64,000 nt of DNA from assembly GCA_003512955.1 (NCBI GenBank), contig DOTG01000008.1, positions 34,509-98,508 on the forward strand, written 5' to 3'. Below are positions 55,046 to 63,510 of the stretch, piece after piece; the first letter of the stretch is position 1; each line of letters opens with the position of its first letter. The translations under genes and the position numbers were made by a program. The stretch is from Marinilabiliales bacterium (GTDB taxonomy: Bacteria > Bacteroidota > Bacteroidia > Bacteroidales > SZUA-534). The notes under the pieces were generated by a model. That model saw only the letters and a program-made list of their open reading frames with translations, ran no database searches and was not told the origin of the DNA.

Positions 55046-56206
55046 ATGACCGAATATAAATCCAGCCGGATAGAATCTGTTGATGTGTTACGCGGTTTTG
55101 CTATTGTGGCTATCATGTTGTTGCACAATATCGAGCACTTTGATTTTTATTTTTTTCCCGAAGATATTCCTCAATGGATGAAAACCGTTGACAGTTCCAT
55201 TTGGAAATCGCTTTTCTTTTTATTTGGAGGAAAAGCCTATGCCATCTTTGCCCTGCTTTTTGGCTTTACTTTTTATATCCAGCTGACAAACCAACAAAAC
55301 AAAGGGAATGATTTTGCAGGCAGATTCCTTTGGAGGTTGTTCCTTTTGCTTGGATTTGGAATCGTCAATTCCATGTTTTACGAAGGCGATATTTTAACTA
55401 TTTATGCTTTAATCGGTTTTGTGTTAATCCCTGTCCGCAAAATGAAAACCGGATGGGTATTGGCCATAGCTCTGTTTTTATTGTTGCAGCCTTTTGAATG
55501 GGGCCGGTGGTTTTATTTTCAGTCACATCCCGAACTGCTGGTTTCAGAACCGGTTTCGAATCTGTATTTTGCCAAAGTGGGTAGTTATTTGTCGGGAGAT
55601 TCTTTATTGGGAGCCATTAAAGGAAATATAACCAACGGAAAAATGGCAGTAATGCACTGGTCGTGGGAAAATGGGAGGTTTTTTCAAACGGCAGCCCTGT
55701 TTATGATGGGCATGCTGCTGGGACGGAAAGGCTGGTTTAAAAATACACAGGAACATCAAAAATTATGGAGAAATATATTTTTCATTGCAATTTCGGTTTT
55801 CCTGGTTTTATTTTATTCCAAAGATTCATTAGCTGCAATGCAACCTTCCGAAGCCTCAAAAGCCAAGTTAGCTATGATATTTACTACATACAGCAATTTT
55901 GCTTTCATGGGGGGTTTGGTGTCGTTGGTGGTGTGGTTATACTTTAAAAACATAGGACAAAAAATTCTTCGTTTTTTCGTTCCTTTTGGCCGGATGAGTT
56001 TAACCAATTATGTGATGCAATCCATCATGGGGACATTTGTTTATTATGGGTATGGATTAGGTCTTTATCAGTTTACAGGAGCAACATTTAGTATTCTGGT
56101 TGCATTAGTATTAATCACTATCCAGTGGCTATTTTGCAGGTGGTGGCTGAAAAATCATAGCCAGGGACCTTTGGAAAACCTCTGGCACAAAGCAACGTGG
56201 GTGTAG
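55046..56206 (+). CDS. DUF418 / YeiB-like inner-membrane protein
   Basis: About 386 residues from the ATG at 55046 (MTEYKSSRIESVDVLRGFA); an upstream in-frame ATG at 55013 is less likely. The opening IESVDVLRGFAIVAIMLLHNIEH and FFLFGGKAYAIFALLFGFTF are hallmarks of the DUF418 (heparan-alpha-glucosaminide acetyltransferase-like/YeiB) group, with about 9-10 membrane helices and the C-terminal motif FVPFGRMSLTNYVMQSIMG. The family resembles membrane acyltransferases, but activity is not established. It follows the AraC gene and has no visible link to the glycan locus. Confidence 0.85.
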   Translation: MTEYKSSRIESVDVLRGFAIVAIMLLHNIEHFDFYFFPEDIPQWMKTVDSSIWKSLFFLFGGKAYAIFALLFGFTFYIQLTNQQNKGNDFAGRFLWRLFLLLGFGIVNSMFYEGDILTIYALIGFVLIPVRKMKTGWVLAIALFLLLQPFEWGRWFYFQSHPELLVSEPVSNLYFAKVGSYLSGDSLLGAIKGNITNGKMAVMHWSWENGRFFQTAALFMMGMLLGRKGWFKNTQEHQKLWRNIFFIAISVFLVLFYSKDSLAAMQPSEASKAKLAMIFTTYSNFAFMGGLVSLVVWLYFKNIGQKILRFFVPFGRMSLTNYVMQSIMGTFVYYGYGLGLYQFTGATFSILVALVLITIQWLFCRWWLKNHSQGPLENLWHKATWV

Positions 56207-56536
56207 AGCATGAAAATGAATGTTGAATACATAAATTCAGATAACTCGACCAAAAGTTTGTTGTTTTATATAAACAATAGATTATTAATATGATACAAAA
56301 TTTATTGATTCGAACATTAAACGCCTATTTTTAGTGAAATAGGTTTTGCCTAATTTCAAATTTCTAAACTCTACCGATCTATTGCTCCGACACCTCATTC
56401 AATTTAAATTTACAATAATTCAATTTTTCATTATCTTGTATGCACTTTGATTGCATTTACCAAGAACTGATTTGTTTTATGGCAAGAGCCTAAAAATCAG
56501 TGTTATGCATGGTTACATAATTTAATCTCAACAATA
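56207..56536. other. Intergenic region between DUF418 and TPR-SpoIIE genes
   Basis: A 330-base AT-rich gap without a protein gene. It contains a weak terminator-like hairpin: CCTATTT (56324-56330), loop TTAGTG, AAATAGG (56337-56343), then TTTT. It probably ends the DUF418 transcript. No tRNA or convincing promoter was seen. Confidence 0.4.
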
Positions 56537-59125
56537 ATGTATTGTTTAAAATTAAGTATTACCGCCATTATTTGTTTTACCTTCAATTTTAATATAACTG
56601 AGGCTTTCTGCCAGAATTCCACAAAACTCGATAGCTTGCTCTTCTCCTTGGAAAACGCTACGCATGATACCATGAGGATAGATTTGATGAATGAAATAAG
56701 TGAAAGTTACCGAAAAGAAAATTCACAAAAGGCTGAGGATTACGCTTTAAAAGCAATGCAATTATCGGAAAAAATAGGTTACCAACGGGGGTTGGCGGAT
56801 TCTTACAAACTTATTGGCACTCAATTAATACATAAAAGCGATTATAGCAAAGCAACAGAGTATCTCGAAAAGTCGATTGGCATTTATAAAGAACTTGGCA
56901 TCTATTTAGAAATTTCAGTTTGCTACCGGCGGATTGGATTAACCCACGTTTATCAAAGTAATTTTTCTACAGCCATAGAATATTATAATAAAGCTTTGAT
57001 TATTGATGAGCAACTCGACAATATGAAAGGGGTTGCCGATTGTTTCAACGATATGGGTGTTATATATAATTACATGGGCGATCATACAAAATCCATTGAA
57101 TACCAGCAGAAATCTTTAGAGGTTTGTAAGCAATTAAATGATAAACAAGCCATTTCATCACGTTTAATAAACCTGGGGGCATCGTACGACGACCAAAGCG
57201 ATTACACCAGAGCCATTGAATGCTATATGGAAGCCTTGAACATTAAGGTGGAATTGAATGATAAGAGAGGAATATCGATGTGCTATAACAACATTGGCGA
57301 AGTATGTAACGATAAAGGCGACTATGCGCTAGCCATAGGCTATTATGAAAAGTCACTGAGTATTGACACCGAACTTGACGACAAAGAAGGGATATCAATA
57401 AGCTTAATCAATATAGGTAATATCCATTCAAAGCAACAATCGGTGAATACGGCATTGGAATATTATGAAAAATCGCTTAAAATTGCTGAACAGATTGGTA
57501 ATAAGCGTATCGTGGCAAATAATTTAAACAATATCGGGGAGTCGTTAATTGCTTTAGGAGAGGTTCAAAAAGCAAAAGTTACATTCGGGCAATCTATAAA
57601 ACTCAGTACCGAAATTGCTGAAAAAAGTGAGGTCACCCGTTCCATTGTTGGAATGGGCGAAGTATTTATGTCGCTTCATAACTATTTAGGAGCCATCGGG
57701 GAGTATAAAAAAGCGTCAGAGTTGCATAAAGAGTTAGGTGAGAAAGGAAAAATGGCAACCGATGCTATTAAAATCGGAAATGCCTGGATGGCACTTGGCA
57801 ATTCTTCAAAAGCCATCGAATCTTGTTTGGAAGGACTTAAAATAGCCCAAGAAACCGGCTCGAAAGAGAATGTAAGAATGGCTTCTGAAATTCTATCAAT
57901 AGCCTATGCACAACAAAACCAATTCCAAAAGGCTTATCAGTATTCAGTCATATTTAAGCAGGTGCACGATAGTATTTTTACTATCGAGAGTAAAAAGCAG
58001 ATTAATCTTGTAGAGAATAGGTTTGAAATTGAAAGGAATAAACAAGAAATTGAGCTTCAAAATACAAAACTGGAAAAGCAGGAAGTGGAAATTAAGCAAC
58101 AGCAAATAAAGCAAAATGCCTTGGTAGGTGTAGTTGTAGGGATGATATTGGTTGCAGTGCTTATTATTATTGGGTACCTCAGGATTAAGAAAGCAAAAAG
58201 CATCATTTCACATCAGATGATACAAATTGAAGAAACTAACGAAGAATTGAAACAAATCAATGAAGAACTGAAAGTTACACTTGAGGACAATACAATACAA
58301 AAAAGACAGATTGAAAAAAAGAATAAAGAAATTACCGATAGTATTAACTATGCCACTTACATACAAAAAGCCATCTTGCCTAATGAGGAAAAGTTGAAAA
58401 AGCTTTTGCCAAAGCATTTTGTATTCAGTAAACCTAAAAACATCATTAGTGGTGATTTTTATTGGACAACTGAAATAAAGCAACAAACTATTTTGGCGGT
58501 CGCCGATTGCACCGGGCACGGAGTTCCGGGTGCTTTCATGAGTATGTTGGGCATATCGCTATTGAATGAAATTATTAATAAAGAAGGCGTTTCCAGTGTC
58601 GATGAGGTATTAAAAAGGGTCCGGACAGAAGTTATAAAAGCACTTAATCAAGAAAGTAAAATAGGGGAACAACGTGAAGGAATGGACCTGGGTATTTGCT
58701 CACTGGATTTTAATGCCATGAAACTTCAGTTTGCTGGTGCAAATACACCACTTTATATTATACGGCATAATGACATAGAACCCATTGAAGGAACCGATAG
58801 AATCAATCTCCAGGACTATTCTTTATATGAAATCAAAGGCGATAAAATGCCTGTCGCGTTGTATGGAAAAATGGGCAATTTCCGGAAAACTGAAATAAAA
58901 ATCTTCAAAGGAGACAGCCTGTACATGTTTTCAGATGGTTTTGCCGATCAATTTGGAGGCGTAGAAAAAAAGCGTTTACAATACAGGCCCTTTAAAGAAC
59001 TACTCTTGGCTAATTGCGAAAAGCCGATGGAAAAACAAAAAGCTGTTTTGCAAGAAGCCTTTAAGTCGTGGCAGCAGGATTATGAGCAGATTGACGATGT
59101 ACTTGTCATGGGGGCATTAATATAA
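56537..59125 (+). CDS. TPR-repeat membrane protein with cytoplasmic SpoIIE-type serine phosphatase
   Basis: 862 residues. A signal-like hydrophobic start (cleavage near AFCQN) is followed by about ten TPR units (about 40-470) with the pattern A-x-x-Y-x-x-A-L, e.g. KATEYLEKSIGIYKELG and DYALAIGYYEKSLSID. A coiled coil (about 480-525), one membrane helix (about 528-548), a second coiled coil (about 550-605) and a SpoIIE/PP2C phosphatase (about 610-862) follow. The phosphatase has the motifs NIISGDFYW (metal Asp near 640), DCTGHGVPGAFMSMLG, MDLGICSLD, ANTPLYII and SDGFADQFGG. This layout is common in Bacteroidota signalling: a periplasmic TPR sensor and a cytoplasmic phosphatase, probably acting on an anti-anti-sigma protein. 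No partner is encoded nearby. Confidence 0.9.
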   Translation: MYCLKLSITAIICFTFNFNITEAFCQNSTKLDSLLFSLENATHDTMRIDLMNEISESYRKENSQKAEDYALKAMQLSEKIGYQRGLADSYKLIGTQLIHKSDYSKATEYLEKSIGIYKELGIYLEISVCYRRIGLTHVYQSNFSTAIEYYNKALIIDEQLDNMKGVADCFNDMGVIYNYMGDHTKSIEYQQKSLEVCKQLNDKQAISSRLINLGASYDDQSDYTRAIECYMEALNIKVELNDKRGISMCYNNIGEVCNDKGDYALAIGYYEKSLSIDTELDDKEGISISLINIGNIHSKQQSVNTALEYYEKSLKIAEQIGNKRIVANNLNNIGESLIALGEVQKAKVTFGQSIKLSTEIAEKSEVTRSIVGMGEVFMSLHNYLGAIGEYKKASELHKELGEKGKMATDAIKIGNAWMALGNSSKAIESCLEGLKIAQETGSKENVRMASEILSIAYAQQNQFQKAYQYSVIFKQVHDSIFTIESKKQINLVENRFEIERNKQEIELQNTKLEKQEVEIKQQQIKQNALVGVVVGMILVAVLIIIGYLRIKKAKSIISHQMIQIEETNEELKQINEELKVTLEDNTIQKRQIEKKNKEITDSINYATYIQKAILPNEEKLKKLLPKHFVFSKPKNIISGDFYWTTEIKQQTILAVADCTGHGVPGAFMSMLGISLLNEIINKEGVSSVDEVLKRVRTEVIKALNQESKIGEQREGMDLGICSLDFNAMKLQFAGANTPLYIIRHNDIEPIEGTDRINLQDYSLYEIKGDKMPVALYGKMGNFRKTEIKIFKGDSLYMFSDGFADQFGGVEKKRLQYRPFKELLLANCEKPMEKQKAVLQEAFKSWQQDYEQIDDVLVMGALI

Positions 59126-59375
59126 AATGTTTGTCCACTATATTTCTTATCTATCTTCATAACAGGAACCTTCAACGGATGCAGCTACCGGTCAATCAAA
59201 TAGCTATTTGCCAGAATTATTTCAATGAAAATGAGTTGGTAAATCAGCAGGCGGTCAAATAGTTTTATTTAAAATCGATCCAAATTGCATCTGTACCTTT
59301 CAGATTTTCAGCAAAAGGTGTGTTTTTTTTTGTATTTATTCTGTTCTTTGAATTAGAACTTAAAAAAACGATTTT

Positions 59376-60311
59376 ATGGAACGTCGCGATTTCTTTAAAA
59401 AAGCTATTGGGACCGGATTAATTGCAGGCGCAGCTTTAAAATTAACGGGTTACAATGCACTTTTTGCTGCTGAAAACACTACGTCAACAGCCGCCCCGGG
59501 CGATAAAATTGATTTAGTTGCCGTTATGGGAGGTGAACCCGATGTGATGTTCGATAAAGGAATTGCCGAACTGGGCGGTATGCAAGCATTCGTAAAACCC
59601 GGACAAACTGTGGTTGTAAAGCCAAACATAGGCTGGGATCAACCCGTTGAGGTAGGGGCTAATACCAATCCGGTATTGGTAAAACGCATCATTCAACATT
59701 GTTTTAATGCAGGGGCCAAAGAGGTTTACGTTTTTGACAATACCTGCGACAAATGGATGAATTGTTACAAAAACAGCGGGATTGAGCAAGCTGTTAAAGA
59801 TGCCGGTGGCAAATTGGTTCCTGCCGATAGTAAAAATTATTACCGTGAAGTTTCAATCCCTAATGGCGTAAATCTGAAAAAGGCCGAGGTTCACGAAAAA
59901 ATCCTCGATTGCGATGTGTTTATCAATGTCCCTATTTTAAAGGATCACAAAGGAGGCCGGATTTCGGTGTGTATGAAAAACCTGATGGGGATTATCGAGA
60001 ACCGGTACTGGTGGCATGGGCATAACCTCCATCAATGTATTGCCGATTTTGCAACTTATAGCAAACCTGCTTTAAACGTGGTAGATGCCTATCGTGTGAT
60101 GCTGAAAAACGGCCCCAGGGGGATTTCATCTGAGGATTGCGTGATAAAAAAATCGCTGCTCATTTCTACCGATATGGTAGCCGCCGATGCCGCTGCTGCA
60201 AAAATCTATGGCATTGAACCCGATGAAGTAGAGTACATCAAATTGGCTCATGCCATGAAGGTCGGAAATAAAAACCTTACCGAATTAAATATTAAAAGAA
60301 TCAAAGTATAG
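59376..60311 (+). CDS. DUF362 protein with Tat-type signal
   Basis: 311 residues. The N-terminus MERRDFFKKAIGTGLIAGAALKL carries the twin-arginine motif (RRDFFK) and a hydrophobic stretch, so it is probably exported folded. The body matches DUF362: VVVKPNIGWDQP, NPVLVKRIIQHCFNAGAKEV, VFDNTCDKW, INVPILKDHKGGRISVCMKNLMG and AADAAAAKIYGI. Members of this family are often linked to iron-sulfur proteins, but function is unproven. It lies 12 bases upstream of the polyferredoxin gene, so the two form a bicistronic unit. A redox role is inferred from that partner. Confidence 0.85.
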   Translation: MERRDFFKKAIGTGLIAGAALKLTGYNALFAAENTTSTAAPGDKIDLVAVMGGEPDVMFDKGIAELGGMQAFVKPGQTVVVKPNIGWDQPVEVGANTNPVLVKRIIQHCFNAGAKEVYVFDNTCDKWMNCYKNSGIEQAVKDAGGKLVPADSKNYYREVSIPNGVNLKKAEVHEKILDCDVFINVPILKDHKGGRISVCMKNLMGIIENRYWWHGHNLHQCIADFATYSKPALNVVDAYRVMLKNGPRGISSEDCVIKKSLLISTDMVAADAAAAKIYGIEPDEVEYIKLAHAMKVGNKNLTELNIKRIKV

Positions 60312-60323
60312 TTTCATTTCAAG

Positions 60324-61910
60324 ATGAAGATATTAAAACCCCTAAGAGTGGTTGTGGCAGTAATTTTTATGCTGTTCACAACCCTTCTTTTTTTACATTT
60401 CAATAGTTTTTTAAAAATCCCTGACATTTCGGTAATCCTTGAATTACAATACATTCCATCGTTGCTTAAGTTTTTGCAAGGAGTAACCTGGATAGCCTTT
60501 GGATTCGTTGTTTTTACTTTACTGGCTTTGCTATTTGGACGGATCTATTGTTCATTTATCTGCCCATTGGGGATACTTCAGGATTTTTTTATCAGGGTTA
60601 ACCGGCTGCTTTCCAAACGGAATAAAAACCGTTATAGTTATCACCAATCTCTAAAATGGTTGCGACACCTTATAACAGGTATTGCTCTGGTCTCCCTTAT
60701 TTTAGGTTCAACAAGCCTTTTAATTTGGCTCGATCCTTATAGCCATTTTGGACGTATGGCTACCCATTTGCTGCAACCTATCTATTATTTCGGGAACAAT
60801 GGATTGGCTCTGATAGTGAATCATCTGGGGTATTACGGTATTTACCGGATCGAAGTGCACACCTTTCATTGGGCTACGTTTTTGTTTGCCTCATTTATTT
60901 TGGTCTTGTTACTGGCGTTAACCCGGATCAAAGGGCGTTTTTTCTGCAATTCTCTTTGTCCGGTGGGCGGTTTTTTAAGTTGGATTTCGAAGGTTTCGAT
61001 ATTCCGGTTGGCTTTTGAACCTTCCAAATGTATTTCGTGCAGCCGGTGCGAAAAAGCCTGCAAAGCTGAAAGTATCGATTACAAAAACATGAAAATTGAT
61101 TTTGATCGCTGCGTGGCATGTTACAATTGTGTAGATACTTGTAATGTAAATGCGATTACTTATCAGGTGAGGTTTCATAAAAAAGCAGCCTCAAATTCTA
61201 AAAATGAAACTATTGATTCAGGGAAACGGCAAACCTTAAAATCAATTTTATTTGCAGGAACCGCTTTGTCCGGGTTATCTTTTACCATAGATAAGGAGTC
61301 TTTTTCAAGTTTTGTATCGAAAAATCCGGCCAAAAGCAAGCTCCCGGTGCTTCCTCCGGGTGCCATAAGCATTACCCATTTTAAAGGAACCTGTACGGCT
61401 TGCCATCTGTGTATCAGTGCTTGCCCGTCGAATGTGCTGCAATCTACATTTATTGAATTTGGTATCGATGGGATGTTTATTCCCAAAATGAATTTCGATG
61501 TTAATTATTGTCAATACGAATGTAATTTATGTGGTGACATTTGCCCCACAGGAGCCATTAAACCATTAAAACTGGAAGATAAAAAAATCACACAGTTGGG
61601 TAAAGTTCAGTTTATTAAAGATAATTGCGTGGTTTCGCAATTGGAAAAAGACTGTGGCGCTTGCGCCGAACATTGCCCGACAAAAGCGGTGAAAATGGTT
61701 CCGTATCCGAATAAAAGTGGGAAAAACTTATTTATACCAGAGGTGAACACCGATTTGTGCATTGGCTGCGGCGCTTGCGAACACCCGTGTCCGGTGAGGC
61801 CTCACAAAGCTATTTATGTAGAAAGCAATCCCCACCATCTGCTGGCGCAAAAACCGGTGATTAAAAAGATAGAAACCCCAAAGTCAGAGCAGGAGGAATT
61901 TCCATTTTAA
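60324..61910 (+). CDS. Membrane polyferredoxin (NapH/CcoG-like 4Fe-4S protein)
   Basis: 528 residues. About four membrane helices lie in the first 215 residues (e.g. VVVAVIFMLFTTLLFLHF, IAFGFVVFTLLALLFGR), with the NapH-type CPLG (FICPLGILQDFF) and CPVG (NSLCPVGGFLSW) motifs. Six cysteine clusters follow: CISCSRCEKAC, CVACYNCVDTC, CTACHLCISACP, CQYECNLCGDICP, CGACAEHCP and CIGCGACEHPCP, enough for up to six [4Fe-4S] centres, four of them followed by Pro. Predicted role: electron transfer from the quinone pool or cytoplasm to an exported partner, perhaps the Tat-exported DUF362 protein encoded 12 bases upstream. Confidence 0.88.
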   Translation: MKILKPLRVVVAVIFMLFTTLLFLHFNSFLKIPDISVILELQYIPSLLKFLQGVTWIAFGFVVFTLLALLFGRIYCSFICPLGILQDFFIRVNRLLSKRNKNRYSYHQSLKWLRHLITGIALVSLILGSTSLLIWLDPYSHFGRMATHLLQPIYYFGNNGLALIVNHLGYYGIYRIEVHTFHWATFLFASFILVLLLALTRIKGRFFCNSLCPVGGFLSWISKVSIFRLAFEPSKCISCSRCEKACKAESIDYKNMKIDFDRCVACYNCVDTCNVNAITYQVRFHKKAASNSKNETIDSGKRQTLKSILFAGTALSGLSFTIDKESFSSFVSKNPAKSKLPVLPPGAISITHFKGTCTACHLCISACPSNVLQSTFIEFGIDGMFIPKMNFDVNYCQYECNLCGDICPTGAIKPLKLEDKKITQLGKVQFIKDNCVVSQLEKDCGACAEHCPTKAVKMVPYPNKSGKNLFIPEVNTDLCIGCGACEHPCPVRPHKAIYVESNPHHLLAQKPVIKKIETPKSEQEEFPF

Positions 61911-62013
61911 TCTTTTGTGTTAGAATTTTCTTCGGAAACTTAAAAGTAAAAGTGGATAAATTGGCAGTGTTTCTGCAAGTCGGCTCTTATGAAATATTCT
62001 TTAATCCCAAGGA

Positions 62014-62997
62014 TTAATTCTCAAAGTAAAATTCTTTGGGTTGTAAATCAGGGGAATCTATTCCTTGTCTGACAACTAAAAACTTTCGTAAATCATAACA
62101 TAAATGGCATTTCGAAAGGTATTCAGGTTTGGCACTGAATCCATATTTTGTGGTAGCTAGCTTATATAAACTGTTGACTCCTCCATGAATCAATATACTT
62201 AGGAATGGATACTTTTTAGGATCGATGGGTTGGCCCACATCCTCAAGTTCTATCGAAACTCCATTAGTGTGCGAAAAAACAAAGTTGCCAAACATATCCA
62301 CATGAAAGTGGTTTTGTGTCGGAAAACTATGCAAACAGCCTTTGTTTTGCAGCAGAAGATCGTTCAAACTATATTTTGTCAAATAATTCTCATAAGCCTC
62401 AAAGGTGCGTCCTGCAAAGGTTACATTAAAGCAACTAGCCACTTTTTTCATATAATCGGGGCCAAACTTTTTAATGTATTTATTAAGTGAGTGCGTTTTT
62501 GCCGGGTGGAATGACGCTACTTCCGGATACACTTCATTATCCCAGATCATCACATTGATGCCTAAAGAATCGGCTATTTGAGCTACATTGGTTACTTTTC
62601 GCAAGGGAATGTTTTCGTTTTGGAAAGGGCTAACCTTTACCAAAAGACGCCTCAATCCATATTGCTTTAACGCCTTAAGCAAATTTTTAGTCTCTTTTTG
62701 ATTTTTGTACCAGGAACAATTGGTAACAATATGCTCCAGAAAAATTTGACTTTGGCCAATTTGTTTGACAGTCCGGATCAACTCATCGGGATATATAAAA
62801 GGTTCACCCCCTTCAATATGCACCGATCGGCACCCCAAAGCTTCCAGTTTCCGGATTATTTTAGAGACCAATTCCTCTGAAATGAAACCTTTTGTCCGGT
62901 TTGGAGATGCATTATGACGGCAATGTGCACAACGCACCGTGCATTCATAATTGGTCATAATACCCCCACTTGTTAATTGGTCAACTATAAATTCCAT
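62014..62997 (-). CDS. Radical SAM protein
   Basis: 327 residues. The radical SAM cluster motif is C-x3-C-x2-C at Cys19, Cys23 and Cys26 (CTVRCAHC), followed by the SAM-binding GGEPF (HIEGGEPFIYPDE). The C-terminal part has CLHSFPTQNHFHVDMFGNF, resembling the site where SPASM-type proteins coordinate auxiliary clusters, and CHLCYDLRKF. The family cannot be narrowed; candidates are peptide- or cofactor-modifying enzymes. It converges with the polyferredoxin gene across a 103-base gap and no precursor peptide is seen. Small inverted repeat TTAATCC-CAA-GGATTAA (62001-62017) overlaps its stop codon. Confidence 0.85.
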   Translation of the reverse strand: MEFIVDQLTSGGIMTNYECTVRCAHCRHNASPNRTKGFISEELVSKIIRKLEALGCRSVHIEGGEPFIYPDELIRTVKQIGQSQIFLEHIVTNCSWYKNQKETKNLLKALKQYGLRRLLVKVSPFQNENIPLRKVTNVAQIADSLGINVMIWDNEVYPEVASFHPAKTHSLNKYIKKFGPDYMKKVASCFNVTFAGRTFEAYENYLTKYSLNDLLLQNKGCLHSFPTQNHFHVDMFGNFVFSHTNGVSIELEDVGQPIDPKKYPFLSILIHGGVNSLYKLATTKYGFSAKPEYLSKCHLCYDLRKFLVVRQGIDSPDLQPKEFYFEN

Positions 62998-63041
62998 TGG
63001 AAATTTTTCTAGTGAAATCGTTCTTCAGCTTTATTAATTAA

Positions 63042-63510
63042 TCATAGGATAAATTTTAAACCATTCGGAATCGTTATCACCTGTCGTTCTAAAACCTTCC
63101 CGTGTAAGTTACCCTCAGTAGGAACGGCTGATTTGGCAAACATTTCTCGCACCTTGCCTTTAATCAACGAATAATCGACGGGATTGTTTTTTTTGTTCAG
63201 CGAATAATTTTCAAAGCCTGAAAATACATGGGATAGGGTCATTGCCGCCTGAGCTAGGCTGAAAGATGGATCATCCGGTTTTAAAGGTATAGTAACCGCC
63301 AAATCGCAATGATTTAGTTCTCCATTGGTCAAACCGCTTTCTATGCGTCCATACACAAACCCTACACTCTGAATATCATTTTCTTTTTGGCGAATCATAT
63401 GTAATTCTTCCTTAGTAGAACAATAATCGTACTTTACACTCTATGTTCTTGGCAGCCGCTCCAATATTTTCCGACATAAAAAGTTCTATTGGGATGCAGG
63501 CACCCTCCAT
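63042..63510 (-). pseudogene. TrmJ-like RNA 2'-O-methyltransferase (SpoU family), internally deleted
   Basis: Two pieces of one family lie close together in different frames. The upstream piece, from an ATG at 63510, reads MEGACIPIELFMSENIGAAAKNI and stops at 63412; the PENIGAAAR-type segment is the N-terminal signature of TrmJ-like SpoU methylases. The downstream piece (to 63042) has KYDYCSTKEEL, VGFVYGRIESGLTNGELNHCDLAVTIPL and SLAQAAMTL, which is the C-terminal SAM-binding knot. Intact relatives have about 70-80 residues between these parts; here they are missing and the reading frame changes at the join. A 118-residue frame (start 63398) remains open but lacks the N-terminal half of the knot, so it is probably inactive. 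Confidence 0.7.
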
